Shown: positions 1 to 8,547, counted from the first letter of the stretch. The stretch is 64,000 nt of DNA from Deltaproteobacteria bacterium (GCA_023488945.1 JAMDBZ010000082.1:1-64000); one strand, 5' to 3'. Notes: a model not told the origin generated them from the letters alone. Numbers and translations are program-made.

Positions 1-14
1 TCGGGCACCGCAGG

Positions 15-30
15 CGTAGTGGACACTACG
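15..30. repeat. Perfect inverted repeat at left edge
   Basis: Two 7-base arms (CGTAGTG and CACTACG) flank a 2-base centre. The surrounding first ~110 bases carry no recognisable coding frame and end in a stop in the frame of the following channel gene. Function unknown; it may be part of a dispersed non-coding element or the edge of an insertion. Confidence 0.4.
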
Positions 31-113
31 TCGAGGAGCACGAAGGAGCGCAACGCAGTAGACATGCCCGTATCCGCCGGCGCAGCAGAAGCCTGGTGAG
101 AAATGCGGGCTAG

Positions 114-1684
114 ACCGCCCGGATCGCCTCCCTCCATTCGGTGTGGCTCCTGGTCATCCCCGCCTTGGGCGGCCTCCTCTCGGGTCTACTGGTCTATCTC
201 GTCGCTCCCGAGGCGGAGGGCCACGGGACGGACGCGATGATCGAGTCCTTCCACCAGCGAGGGGGGCATATCCGCAAACGGGTCCCGCTCGTGAAGATCG
301 TCGCCTCAGCCGTCACCATCGGGAGCGGCGGCTCGGCCGGCAAGGAAGGGCCCATCGCCCAGATCGGCTCGGGATTCGGGTCCTTCTTCGCGACGGTCCT
401 CAAGCTCAAGCCGAGGGATCGCCGGCTCCTCGTTCTTGCCGGGGCGGCCGGCGGCATCGGGGCGATCTTCCGGGCTCCCCTCGGGGCGGCGTTATTCGCC
501 CCCGAGGTTCTCTACCGGGAGACGGAGTTCGAATACGAGGCGATCCTTCCGTGCATCATCTCGTCCATCGTCGCCTACTCGGTTTTCACGAACGTCTACG
601 GGCGCCGGGCCATCTTTTCCCCCGGCACGGTCGATTTCACCTTGCCGGAGCTCATCCCCTACGCGCTGTTCGGAGTCGTCTGCGCACTCGTGGGATTCGT
701 CTACATCCGGGTCTTCTACGGCCTCCGGGACCGGTTCTTCAACCCCCTGGGGATCCCAAGGCTCGTCAAGCCGGCCCTGGGGGGCCTGATGGTGGGCGCG
801 GTCGCCTTCCTGTTCCCCCAGATCATGGATGGGGGGTACGGATGGGTCCAGGCGGCTCTCGAAGGAAAGCTGTTCTGGGGAACGATGCTCCTGCTGGCCT
901 TCCTCAAGATCCTGGCGACCTCCTGCACCATCAGTTCCGGCGGCAGCGGGGGGTCTTCGGCCCTTCCGTCTTCATCGGGGCGATGCTCGGCGGCGCCTTC
1001 GGATTTCTCGGCCACAAACTGGCGCCCGGCTGGGTCGTCAACCCCCAAGCCTTCGTCCTGGTCGGAATCGGGGGGTTCTTCGCGGGGGTCGCCAAGGTGC
1101 CGGTCGCCTCGATCCTCATGGCATGCGAGATGAACTCCAGCTACACCCTGCTCGTCCCCCTCATGCTCGTATCGACGATCTCCTATCTGTTGCTGGGGAA
1201 GACCAGCCTCTACGAGAAGCAGCTAATCACGCGCCTCTCCTCGCCGGCCCATCTCACGGAGTTCGCCGGCGGCCTCTTGGAGAGGATCCGCGTCTCCGAG
1301 GCGGTGTCCCCGCGCCGCCAGCCGGTCCTGATCCCCGAGGAGATGCCCTTCGGCCAGGTGGTCAGGACCGTGACGCGGTCCCGCGAGCACCACTTCCCGG
1401 TGGTCGACCGCGAAGGCCGGCTGACCGGCATCCTGTCCATCAACGACATCCGGGAATTCCTGTTCGAGGAGGACATCTCGGAACTGGTGCGCGCACGCGA
1501 CGTGGCGACGTCCAATGTGGTCCGCGTCCTCCGGAACGACACGCTGAAACAGGCACTCGAGAAGATGGCGGCCCTCAACGTGGACGAGCTCCCGGTCGTG
1601 GAGGACGACGGTCACGACCGGATCGTCGCGATGATCTCCAAGCGGGACATCGTCGATTATTGTTTCGGGAAGAGCGGGAGCTAG
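114..1684 (+). pseudogene. ClC-family chloride channel/antiporter with tandem CBS domains, N-terminally truncated and frameshifted
   Basis: The family moves chloride, often in exchange for protons, across the inner membrane. The first part reads in the frame of the GTG at 141 and contains the GKEGP pore motif of helix F and several hydrophobic helices. Near 948-953 the homology jumps to another frame, which carries the helix N motif VFGPSVFIGA and then two CBS domains to the stop at 1682. Seven G residues instead of the six present at 948-953 would restore one continuous protein. The open frame begins only at 114, after an in-frame stop at 111-113, so the first membrane helices are missing. 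The stop codon overlaps that of the convergent arsC (shared CTAG). Either this is a real pseudogene or the homopolymer is a sequencing error; the missing N-terminus argues for real damage or a chimeric edge. Confidence 0.8.
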
Positions 1685-2124
1685 CCCGCAAGGATTTCGA
1701 GGATCTCCGGCATCCCGGCCACGAACTCCCGGATCTCGTCGCGGACCGCGCGGAACTGCGCGAGGATCTCCTCCTCGGTCCCCCGCGCCCCAACCGGGTC
1801 GTGGAACGGGCGATGGAGCCGCTTCCCCTGGCCGGGCCACACCGGGCAGACCGCGTCGGCGTAATCGCACAGGGTCACGACGTAGTCGAACGCGATCCCC
1901 TGGAGCTCCTCGACGTGCTTGGAGTATTGCCCCGAGATGTCGACGCCGGCCTCCCCCATGACCCGCGCGGCCAGCGGGTGGACGTAGCAGGGGGCCACCC
2001 CGGCGGAATACGCCTCGATCGTTTCCCCTTTCAGCGCCCGCGCCCAGCCTTCCGCCATCTGGCTGCGGCAGGCGTTCCCCGTGCACAGGAACAGGACCTT
2101 GAGCCGCCGCCCGTCACCGCCCAT
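1681..2124 (-). CDS. arsC: Arsenate reductase, thioredoxin-coupled (low-molecular-weight phosphatase fold)
   Basis: Reduces arsenate to arsenite in the cytoplasm. The protein (147 aa) opens with the phosphatase P-loop CTGNACRSQ, holding the nucleophilic Cys and Arg. It also has the later cysteine pair in CDYADAVCPV, the arrangement of the thioredoxin-dependent ArsC type in which the disulfide passes along three cysteines. The ATG at 2124 is preferred over an upstream start because GGGAGG lies just before it. It is divergent from arsR, which supports the arsenic role. No arsenite efflux gene is visible nearby, so the efflux pump must be elsewhere. Confidence 0.9.
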   Translation of the reverse strand: MGGDGRRLKVLFLCTGNACRSQMAEGWARALKGETIEAYSAGVAPCYVHPLAARVMGEAGVDISGQYSKHVEELQGIAFDYVVTLCDYADAVCPVWPGQGKRLHRPFHDPVGARGTEEEILAQFRAVRDEIREFVAGMPEILEILAG

Positions 2125-2174
2125 TCCGCCTCCCAGCCGCTCCCTCCCGGCCTGCCTGCTGCCGGCAGGCGATA

Positions 2175-2222
2175 ATCGGTCCAAATATTTTCATGAATCG
2201 ACCGATATGGAAATAAATTCCA
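2175..2222. promoter_or_regulatory. Candidate ArsR operator between arsC and arsR
   Basis: This AT-rich gap in GC-rich DNA holds two inverted repeats: ATCGGTC (2175-2181) facing GACCGAT (2200-2206), and TGGAA (2208-2212) facing TTCCA (2218-2222). Their place between divergent arsC and arsR fits autoregulation by ArsR. Binding itself is inferred. Confidence 0.5.
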
Positions 2223-2265
2223 ATATAATACTGTCGATGGGTTGCTGTCCGAGGGGGGAAATCAC

Positions 2266-2613
2266 GTGAAGAGCACCGCCAAGGTTTTCAAGGCGTTGTC
2301 CGACGAGACGCGCCTGCGGATCCTCAAGATGCTCGAGCAGAGACCGCTCTGCGTCTGCGAGATCCAGTACGTCCTCAAGGGCTCCCAGCCCAACGTCTCG
2401 CACCACCTCAAGACGCTCTCCGAGGCGGGACTGGTGGAGTCGAAGAAGGAAGGACTCTGGATGTCGTACCGGATCGCCGAAAACGGGCTTTCCCCGGTCC
2501 ACGCCTCCGCGCTCGCGCTTGTCCGGAAGTCGCTGACGAACGATCTCGTGATCCGGAAGGACAAGGAGCTCGTCAAGTCGGTCAACCGGCTCGAGATCAC
2601 CTGCCGGAAGTAG
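2266..2613 (+). CDS. arsR: ArsR-family metalloregulator (winged helix)
   Basis: A DNA-binding repressor of 115 aa that releases its operator when metal or metalloid binds. A winged-helix fold is evident, with [14 protein letters not shown] in the first helix and a recognition segment [17 protein letters not shown]. The LCVC motif near residue 30 matches the As(III)-binding cysteine pair of classical ArsR proteins. The GTG start at 2266 follows GAGGGGGG at good spacing and is preferred to a TTG 24 bases upstream. It is divergent from arsC, and its 3' end overlaps the convergent Smr gene by 17 bases. Confidence 0.88.
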   Translation: MKSTAKVFKALSDETRLRILKMLEQRPLCVCEIQYVLKGSQPNVSHHLKTLSEAGLVESKKEGLWMSYRIAENGLSPVHASALALVRKSLTNDLVIRKDKELVKSVNRLEITCRK

Positions 2614-2929
2614 ACCGCGTCGCCGCCTTGAGCGACGCCAGGGTTGCGCCGTAGCCGCCCGCTTCGGGCGGGGCATCGCCGTAAGTCTCCACCAGGGGAT
2701 GGCGGGAAAGGACCGCGCGCACCGTCTCGCGCAGGACGCCCGTCCCCTTGCCGTGGATGATCCGGACCACGCGGAAACCGGCCCGCGCCGCCTCCTCGAC
2801 GTAGTCGCCGACGAGGGCCGGGACCTCGTCGGGGCGAAACGCGTGGAGGTCCAGCCGGTCCTCGATCGGGACCCGGACCGGCCCGTCCGCCGCCTCCGGT
2901 CCCGCCCCTCTTCCCTTGTCCCGCCCCAT
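2597..2929 (-). CDS. Smr-domain protein
   Basis: A small stand-alone Smr domain (110 aa), the module at the C-terminus of MutS2 that nicks or binds DNA or [13 protein letters not shown] and the glycine motif HGKGTGVLR are the two signature motifs and both are intact. The N-terminal ~20 residues are polar and look disordered. It is divergent from selB with a 45-base gap and convergent with arsR. The cellular role of stand-alone Smr proteins is not settled, so no more specific function is claimed. Confidence 0.8.
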   Translation of the reverse strand: MGRDKGRGAGPEAADGPVRVPIEDRLDLHAFRPDEVPALVGDYVEEAARAGFRVVRIIHGKGTGVLRETVRAVLSRHPLVETYGDAPPEAGGYGATLASLKAATRSTSGR

Positions 2930-2974
2930 TTGTTGATTTTACCGCGCCTTCCGCGAATCCAGTAAGATAGCCCC

Positions 2975-4891
2975 ATGGCGCAAAACGTGATCGTCGGGAC
3001 CGCGGGGCACATCGACCACGGCAAGAGCGCTCTCGTCCGCGCGCTGACCGGAATCGACCCCGACCGGCTCAAGGAGGAGAAGGAACGGGGGATCACGATC
3101 GAGCTGGGATTCGCCCACCTGCTCCTTCCCTCCGGGGCCGTCGCCGGGATCATCGACGTCCCCGGGCACGAGAAGTTCGTCCGGACGATGGTCGCGGGGG
3201 CCGCGGGAATCGACATCGTGATCCTGGTCGTCGCCGCGGACGAAGGAGTGATGCCGCAGACGCACGAGCACCTCGACATCTGCCGCCTTCTCTCGATCCG
3301 CCACGGGCTCGTCGTCCTCAACAAGTGCGACAAGGTCGACGGCGAATGGATCGCCCTCCAGGAGGAGGAGGTCCGGAAATTCGTCGCCGGGAGCTTCCTT
3401 TCAGGCGCTCCGGTCGTCCGCATCTCGGCGGCAACCGGCGAGGGGCTTCCCCTGCTTGTCTCCGAGCTCGACCGGATCGCGGCCCGGGTGGAGGGAAAGG
3501 ACGCCGGGGATTTCTTCCGGCTCCCGATCGACCGTTCCTTCACGATGAAGGGGTTCGGCACCGTGGTCACCGGGACGCTCGTCGGCGGCTCCGTGCGCGT
3601 GGGAGACGAGGTCGTCATCCAGCCGGGCGGCCCCACGGCCCGTGTCCGGGGGCTCCAGGTCCACGGCGGGCCGGTCGAGGTCGTAACGGCCGGGACGCGG
3701 ACCGCGGTGAACCTCCAGGGGATCGAGAAGGAGAGCGCCCCGCGCGGGTCCCTCCTGTGCCATCCGGGGACGGTCGGGCCCACGAAGGAGATCGAGGCGT
3801 TCATCCAATACCTGCCTCTGGCGGAGCGCCCCTTGCGCAACCGCGCCCAGGTCTCGTTCCACGCGGGGACCGCGGCGTGCCTCGCCAGGGTCATCCTGTA
3901 CGGCGCCGACGGGATCCCGCCCGGGGGATCGGGCTACGCGCGGATCGAGCTCGCCGAGGAGACCGTCCTCCTCGGCGGGGACCGGTTCATCCTGCGAGGC
4001 TTCTCTCCCCTTGCGAATTTCGGCTACACGATCGGCGGCGGACGGGTCCTCCACCCTCATCCCCCGGCAAGGAGAGGACGTGTGAAAACCGTGCCCGGAT
4101 GCCTTTCGGCCCTCTTGTCGGGAGAGCCCCGGGAACGGATCCTCGCCGCGCTCGAAGACGCCGGAGCCGCGGGGCTGGAGGAGCAGGAGGCCGCGGCGAT
4201 CGCGGGGGTCGGACCGGACGCGGCGGGCCGTATCACCGAGGAGGCGCTCAAATCGGGCGACGCGCGGCGGGACCCGGCAGGGGAGAGGATCTGGCACCGG
4301 TCGGCCGTGGCCGAGGCGGCCCGGTGGGCCGTCGAGGCGCTGTCGGCGCTGCATGCCCGGCATCCCGACCGGGAAGGCTTCCCCCGGGAGGAGATCGCCG
4401 CCGCCATGCCGGGGGAGCCGCCGCCGGCACTTGTCGCGTTCGGCCTCTCCGAGGCGAGGGGCCTCGGGAAGTCCGGGGACCTCCACTTTCTCCCCGACAA
4501 ACGACCCCGCTCGGTGGAGCTCTCCTCGCCGCTCGCCCGCGCGATCGTCGAGCGGCTCCGGCAGGCCGGGCTCTCGGCACCCTCCCGGAACGAGCTGGCG
4601 GAAACCCTCAAGCCGCGGGATCCGAAGGAGTTCGATAAGACGCTCGACGCACTGGGTCGGGCCGGCGCCGTCGTCCGCGTGAAGGAGTTCTGCTTCGACC
4701 CGGCGGCGGTCGATGCCCTGCGCGGGAAGCTGGTCGACTTCCTCGCCGAGCGCGGGGAGATCACCGTGCCCGAGTTCAAGGAGCTCGCCGGTCTCACCCG
4801 GAAACACCTCATCCCGCTCCTCGAGCATTTCGATCTGGCGAAAGTCACCCTGCGCGTCGGCGATAAGCGCGTCCTGCGGAAGGGAAAGTAG
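2975..4891 (+). CDS. selB: Selenocysteine-specific translation elongation factor SelB
   Basis: A GTPase that brings selenocysteyl-tRNA to UGA codons followed by a SECIS hairpin. The 638-aa length is normal for the family. The G domain has GHIDHGKS (G1), DVPGHE (G3) and NKCD (G4), followed by EF-Tu-like beta-barrel domains. The last ~220 residues are the winged-helix array that binds the mRNA hairpin. The ATG at 2975 directly opens the conserved N-terminus. selA, selD and tRNA-Sec were not seen in the window, and no gene here shows a convincing in-frame selenocysteine TGA, so its clients lie elsewhere. Confidence 0.95.
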   Translation: MAQNVIVGTAGHIDHGKSALVRALTGIDPDRLKEEKERGITIELGFAHLLLPSGAVAGIIDVPGHEKFVRTMVAGAAGIDIVILVVAADEGVMPQTHEHLDICRLLSIRHGLVVLNKCDKVDGEWIALQEEEVRKFVAGSFLSGAPVVRISAATGEGLPLLVSELDRIAARVEGKDAGDFFRLPIDRSFTMKGFGTVVTGTLVGGSVRVGDEVVIQPGGPTARVRGLQVHGGPVEVVTAGTRTAVNLQGIEKESAPRGSLLCHPGTVGPTKEIEAFIQYLPLAERPLRNRAQVSFHAGTAACLARVILYGADGIPPGGSGYARIELAEETVLLGGDRFILRGFSPLANFGYTIGGGRVLHPHPPARRGRVKTVPGCLSALLSGEPRERILAALEDAGAAGLEEQEAAAIAGVGPDAAGRITEEALKSGDARRDPAGERIWHRSAVAEAARWAVEALSALHARHPDREGFPREEIAAAMPGEPPPALVAFGLSEARGLGKSGDLHFLPDKRPRSVELSSPLARAIVERLRQAGLSAPSRNELAETLKPRDPKEFDKTLDALGRAGAVVRVKEFCFDPAAVDALRGKLVDFLAERGEITVPEFKELAGLTRKHLIPLLEHFDLAKVTLRVGDKRVLRKGK

Positions 4892-4913
4892 CGGGCTCCC
4901 CGGCGCGGCCACG

Positions 4914-6113
4914 CTACGCGCTCTCCTCGAACCAGCGCCAGGAGGCCGCGGACAGCGCGCCGGCCCCGAGCCCCGCGAGGTTCGCGCCGAACGAGTAGGG
5001 CGCGGGATTGATCAGGTCCACGAGCGCATCCCGGCCGAGGAAGAAGGTCGCCACGACCCAGGCGCATCCGAAGAGGTAAGCGGGGATGGAGACGATCCGC
5101 CCCATCCCGTACATCTTGACGGAGACGTCCGGGAAAAAGATCAGGTAAGCCCCCAGCACGCCCGCCACGGCTCCCGCCGAGCCGAGCGCCGCCGGTTCTC
5201 CCGCCCTCCCCCACAGGACGTGGACCGCGCCGGCGACGGCGCCGGCGAACAGGAACAGCAGGAGGAACGCCACCGGGCCGATCCGGTCTTCGACGTTGTC
5301 GCCGAGGACGAACAGGAACAGCCCGCCGGCGATCGGCGGGAAGACTCCGGCATGAAGGAAGGGAGCGACCAGGAGCGCCGCCTTGGGAACTCCGAGAAAG
5401 CCGGTCCCGGACGGCAGGCCGGGAAGGCCGCCGGGCAGCTCCGGCGGAGCGCCGGAGACTTGTCGAAGGACGTGGATGACCAACAGGACGGCAATCAGCC
5501 CGTACGTCGCGAGGGGAACGGTCCTGACGGCCGGAGCGTCGTCCCCGAGCGGCACGACGACGGGCAGGGGCACCCCGCCGCCAAACCTCCCGGGCGGAAC
5601 GGTCGCGGCCCCCAGCCGATCCTCCATCCTCTTCCTCTCGGCCCCGGCCAGCGTCTCCGCGAGGGCGGCGAACTTCTCCCCGTGCTCGCGGAGGAACCGG
5701 AAGCGAGCCTCGATGGCCGCGGCCGAGGCGCGCGGGGCAAGCAATCCCCGGCACTCCCGACACTGGAACAGCGGGATTCCGGTCATCTGGAAGTCCACCG
5801 GGGCGAAGGATGCCGAGCACCGGGGGCACTTGAGCCGGGACGCATCGGACCACAGGCGGGCTCCGAGCGCGGTGGATTTCCCCATCGGACCCGGTGTTGT
5901 CCCCTGCCCCCCCGTTCCGGCCTCCGCCCGCCCTTCCTCCCCTGCCCCGCCTTCGCCCGCCCCTTCCACCGCAACCGACAGCCGCCCCCCGGTGAGCTCC
6001 TTGATCTCCCCGTAGTCGAACCAGAGCGAGCCGCACGTCATGCACCGGTCGATCTCCCTGTCGCCGGAGAGGACCCTGCCCATCGCCGCGATCTTGCACC
6101 GGGGGCAATTCAT
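4914..6113 (-). CDS. Zinc-ribbon protein with C-terminal rhomboid-like membrane domain, probably proteolytically inactive
   Basis: The 399-aa protein starts with a CPRC...CMTC zinc ribbon, continues with an Ala/Gly/Glu-rich linker and a second CPRC...CREC ribbon, then a helical stretch. Its last ~200 residues are a multi-helix membrane domain that follows rhomboid proteases closely: GDNVEDRIG after the second helix and the GVLGAYL stretch of helix 4. In rhomboids helix 4 carries G-x-S-G and helix 6 carries A-H. Here the equivalents are GSAG (about residue 311) and AN (about 378), so the catalytic Ser and His are replaced by Ala and Asn. The ATG at 6113 follows GGGGCGG and is chosen because the zinc ribbon starts there. 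It is divergent from the gene at 6429. Confidence 0.8.
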   Translation of the reverse strand: MNCPRCKIAAMGRVLSGDREIDRCMTCGSLWFDYGEIKELTGGRLSVAVEGAGEGGAGEEGRAEAGTGGQGTTPGPMGKSTALGARLWSDASRLKCPRCSASFAPVDFQMTGIPLFQCRECRGLLAPRASAAAIEARFRFLREHGEKFAALAETLAGAERKRMEDRLGAATVPPGRFGGGVPLPVVVPLGDDAPAVRTVPLATYGLIAVLLVIHVLRQVSGAPPELPGGLPGLPSGTGFLGVPKAALLVAPFLHAGVFPPIAGGLFLFVLGDNVEDRIGPVAFLLLFLFAGAVAGAVHVLWGRAGEPAALGSAGAVAGVLGAYLIFFPDVSVKMYGMGRIVSIPAYLFGCAWVVATFFLGRDALVDLINPAPYSFGANLAGLGAGALSAASWRWFEESA

Positions 6114-6153
6114 CCGCCCCAGTATATCCCGGCTTCCCGGCCACGGGCGAGAC
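5957..6153. repeat. Copy A of a ~190-bp duplicated segment
   Basis: This segment covers the first ~45 codons of the zinc-ribbon/rhomboid gene plus its ribosome-binding site. It recurs in the same orientation at about 12302-12494 with only scattered differences. Copy A belongs to an intact gene and is taken as the parent. Confidence 0.85.
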
Positions 6154-6285
6154 GGACCGGCGACCGTCGGCGTGACGGACCGTCCCTTCCCCGGCCGCAT
6201 CCCTCTCCGTCCTCCCATTCCCGTCTGCCGGCTGTTCACCCGACTTCCTCGCGACAGGATCCGATATATCATGGGGTTCAGAACT

Positions 6286-6327
6286 TGATGGCAATGCGCC
6301 ATCAGAGCTGATGGCAAATTGCCATCA
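6286..6327. promoter_or_regulatory. Tandem palindromic operators between divergent genes
   Basis: Two near-identical palindromes stand side by side. The first is TGATGGC-5 nt-GCCATCA (6286-6304). The second is TGATGGCAA-A-TTGCCATCA (6309-6327), with perfect 9-base arms. Their centres are 23 bp apart, about two helical turns, so two repressor dimers would sit on one face of the DNA. They lie in the 315-base gap between the divergent genes at 4914-6113 and 6429-7049; the rest of that gap shows nothing recognisable. No regulator gene is adjacent. Confidence 0.6.
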
Positions 6328-6428
6328 ACCGCTGAAGGATGCCCCGGGGCGGGGTCGAGTCGGGAAAACAGCGGGAAAGGGTTTTCCCCGTCCTGACGGC
6401 GATCCGGCAGCGGGATATCATAGGCCTT

Positions 6429-7049
6429 ATGCCGGAGATCTTCCGCCTCGTCGCCGCCTGGGGCGCATTTGCCGTCTTCCACAGCCTGACCGTGTCGGAA
6501 TGGTACGAGGACCGCGCGCGGGCGCTGATGGGCGAGCGGGCGTTCGCCGGATGGCACCGGCTCGCCTTCACGGGTTACTCCGCAGCGGCTTTCCTGGTCC
6601 TGATCCTTTATCTCCGCTCGATGCCCGACGCGCCGCTCTACCGCATCGAGGGATGGCCTCGCATCTTGTGTTACGCCGCCCAGGCCGGCGGGCTCGCGTT
6701 CCTCCTGTGGACGCCCTGGGACCTCAAGGAGTTCGTCGGCCTGCGCCAGTGGGAGAGATCCGGGCGCGGCGAATCGTCCGGGGACGGCGCCAACGACCGG
6801 CTCTTCACGGAGAAAGCATACGCAGTCGTACGCCACCCCCTCTATTTGGGGATCTCGGTCGTCCTCGCCTTCCGCCCGGCGCAGACACGGAACACGTTCG
6901 TCTCCACCGTGATGATCATCCTCTATTTCTACGTGGGAACGTTTTTCGAGGAGGCCCGCCTCGTCCGCAGGTTCGGCGACGCCTACCGGGCTTATCGGAA
7001 GAAAGTTCCTCGATTTTTCCCTCTGAGATGGATCGTCCGGGCGAGATGA
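6429..7049 (+). CDS. NnrU/ICMT-like integral membrane protein
   Basis: A 206-aa multi-spanning membrane protein. It resembles the isoprenylcysteine methyltransferase-like/NnrU group: the motif VRHPLYLG around residue 135 and a late membrane helix followed by EEARLVRRFGDAY are characteristic. Some family members are membrane methyltransferases and NnrU is linked to denitrification, but substrate and reaction cannot be read from sequence. The ATG at 6429 opens a good hydrophobic first helix. It is preceded by the tandem palindromes at 6286-6327, which may control it. Confidence 0.7.
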   Translation: MPEIFRLVAAWGAFAVFHSLTVSEWYEDRARALMGERAFAGWHRLAFTGYSAAAFLVLILYLRSMPDAPLYRIEGWPRILCYAAQAGGLAFLLWTPWDLKEFVGLRQWERSGRGESSGDGANDRLFTEKAYAVVRHPLYLGISVVLAFRPAQTRNTFVSTVMIILYFYVGTFFEEARLVRRFGDAYRAYRKKVPRFFPLRWIVRAR

Positions 7050-7085
7050 GCCCGAGAACGAAGCCCCGCCCTCCGGATTTCACAA

Positions 7086-7379
7086 ATCCATATCCATCCG
7101 GCGTCCGGCCTGAAAGTCGACATCATCGTGAAGAAGGGGGATGAATTCAACAGGAGCCGCTTCGCGCGGAAACGAAGCCTTGCGATATTCCCCGACCGGC
7201 CCGCATTCGTCGCGTCTCCCGAGGACGTGATCGTCAAGAAGATGGAATATTTCAAGGAAGGCGGTTTGGAGAAGCACCTCCGCGACATCGCCGGGATCAT
7301 CAAGATCTCCGGGAAGGAACTGGATATCGTCCATATCGAGCGATGGGCGTCCAAGAAAGGCCTTGCGGAAATCCGGTAA
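7086..7379 (+). pseudogene. C-terminal fragment of a nucleotidyltransferase-superfamily protein
   Basis: About 95 codons read as ASGLKVDIIVKK, then SPEDVIVKKMEYFKEGG and a C-terminal helix pair. This is the pattern of the C-terminal half of small nucleotidyltransferase-like proteins that often sit in toxin-antitoxin or defence contexts. No ATG is available and the N-terminal half with the catalytic G-S motif is absent, because the frame closes at the stop of the preceding gene. It is taken as a 5'-truncated relic; recall of the family is from memory. Confidence 0.45.
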
Positions 7380-7538
7380 AGTATCCGAAGCGGCGCCTAC
7401 GACTGGGACGACTTGCATCGCCTTGTCCGGGCAAGCGAGCGGCTCGACGCCGAGGAGATTCTGCGCACGGTGGACTCATTTCGAATTTTCTGCGCGGTGC
7501 AATCGCCGGAGACAGAGGCTGTTTCCAATTCCTCATAA
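7380..7538 (+). pseudogene. Protein-like open frame downstream of the nucleotidyltransferase fragment
   Basis: Immediately after the TAA at 7377, the same frame stays open for 52 codons. It reads like a real helical protein tail (AYDWDDLHRLVRASERLDAE and onward). It has no start codon of its own and overlaps nothing else. It may be the 3' end of another lost gene or a read-on of the preceding relic. Confidence 0.25.
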
Positions 7539-7543
7539 AATCT

Positions 7544-7744
7544 TCAAGCGAAGCGTTTCTCCTCCAGTTTCCCGATCCCCTGAAGCCGACGGAGAGCGTC
7601 CAGCGCCTGCAAGGACGCCAGGCGATGCTCCACGGCCGCACGCACCGTTTCCGAATCGCTATGCGTTCCGAGCAGTTTGCGCAATTTCCCGACGCTCGCC
7701 TTGTCGACAATCAGGTTGACACGTGCCATGTGGGCTGTTCCCAT
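7544..7744 (-). CDS. Orphan ribbon-helix-helix antitoxin-like protein
   Basis: A 66-aa protein with MARVNLIVDKASVGKLRKLL near the start and HSDSETVRAAVEHRL after it, the pattern of small VapB-type antitoxins or regulators with a ribbon-helix-helix fold. The ATG at 7744 follows a purine-rich AAGGGGCGG; a second ATG five codons in is possible. A strong promoter and a palindrome lie upstream. No toxin gene follows on the minus strand: the downstream frame is short and unlike PIN proteins. It therefore looks like an orphan or the survivor of a decayed pair. Confidence 0.55.
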   Translation of the reverse strand: MGTAHMARVNLIVDKASVGKLRKLLGTHSDSETVRAAVEHRLASLQALDALRRLQGIGKLEEKRFA

Positions 7745-7768
7745 GTCCGCCCCTTCCGATATACACAC

Positions 7769-7807
7769 TATTGACAATAATATTACACCCCACGTTTTAC
7801 GCGTCAA
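7769..7807 (-). promoter_or_regulatory. Promoter and operator of the orphan antitoxin gene
   Basis: On the minus strand TTGACG (7802-7807) and TAATAT (7780-7785) are separated by 16 bases, close to sigma-70 consensus. Just downstream, TATTG-A-CAATA (7769-7779) is a perfect 11-base palindrome over the expected start of transcription. It is a natural autoregulatory site for a ribbon-helix-helix protein. Confidence 0.6.
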
Positions 7808-7859
7808 GCACACGGGAACGAGAACAACAGGTGAGAACCGGCCAAGCCCCAGGTCGCCG

Positions 7860-7897
7860 AAAAAAATGCCCACGAAGGGAACCTCCTCCGTGGGCAT
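7860..7897 (-). terminator. Intrinsic terminator on the minus strand
   Basis: ATGCCCACG (7866-7874) pairs with CGTGGGCAT (7889-7897). Read on the minus strand, the stem is followed by seven T residues. No protein gene ends just upstream of it on that strand, so it either closes an unrecognised transcript or remains from a deleted gene. Confidence 0.65.
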
Positions 7898-8250
7898 CGA
7901 ACGGTCATGGCTCCCCGAGCTGGTCACACTACGGAAATGATTCCAATGGTTCCCGTGGTTAGTAGTGCGGCACATCCGGGCCATCCGGGAATAACCCAAG
8001 ACGAATCAGAGCGTTACGAGCTGGAAAATGGCCGAATGTCCCGCTCTACTAACCGGGCGCACGCCAGGAGGCCCCGAGATCTGGTTCCGAATCGTCCACG
8101 CCGCCGTTCACGGCCAAAATGGCGCCCCCTGGCGACCTATCGCGAACAAGAGGTGGAAGTCGCCCTCGGCCCCATGGGGATCTATGATGACGGCCACGTC
8201 GGCGTCATGAGGCGACGGATTGACGCCGATCAGGTCGTGAGCGTCGTCCC
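7898..8250. other. Non-coding or decayed stretch
   Basis: No gene could be supported here. A + strand frame around 8140-8260 (including VALGPMGIYDDGHVGVMRRR) looks protein-like and leads towards the following helix-turn-helix fragment, but has no convincing start. A minus-strand small RNA ending at the terminator 7860-7897 is possible. Confidence 0.3.
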
Positions 8251-8547
8251 GCTGACCCGGGGAAATCTCAAACCGAACTCCTCCGCAAGGCCATCGAGTG
8301 GCGGCGCCAGCTCGACGCCGGGGCGGTCCGAAACCAGGCCGACATCGCCCGGCGGGAGGGAATCACCCGGGCACGCGTGACCCAAGTCATGGGCCTTCTT
8401 CGCCTTGCCCCGGAAACCCGGGAACACATCCTGGCCATGCCGGATGTTGTCCACCGTCCTCCCATCACCGAACGGATGCTCCGCCCCAATATGGTCCTCG
8501 CAGATCGCGGAAACCAAGTCCGAGAGCTTCAAGATCTGCTGGTCTAG
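8251..8547 (+). pseudogene. ParB/KorB-like helix-turn-helix protein, copy 1 (N-terminally truncated)
   Basis: The fragment contains a clear helix-turn-helix, NQADIARREGITRARVTQVM, followed by LLRLAPETREHIL and a C-terminal TERMLRP segment. The same block recurs at 11640-11955 and, shorter, at 60320-60550. Such proteins occur beside site-specific recombinases and resemble the DNA-binding domain of ParB-type proteins (family recall, not searched). No start codon fits and the zinc-ribbon N-terminus seen in copy 2 is missing, so this is a remnant. Confidence 0.6.

Noticed and set aside
2975..4891. Expectation of selenoprotein genes or tRNA-Sec near selB
   Set aside because: No gene here is interrupted by an in-frame TGA with continuing homology, and no tRNA-like cloverleaf was seen.
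4057..6294. Long minus-strand frame running from the zinc-ribbon gene across into selB
   Set aside because: Its parts are shadows of selB and of the zinc-ribbon gene in a different frame; no motif supports it.
6114..6836. Upstream extension of the zinc-ribbon/rhomboid gene to a start at 6836
   Set aside because: The extension overlaps the divergent NnrU-like gene and the operator palindromes; the zinc ribbon and a ribosome-binding site fix the start at 6113.
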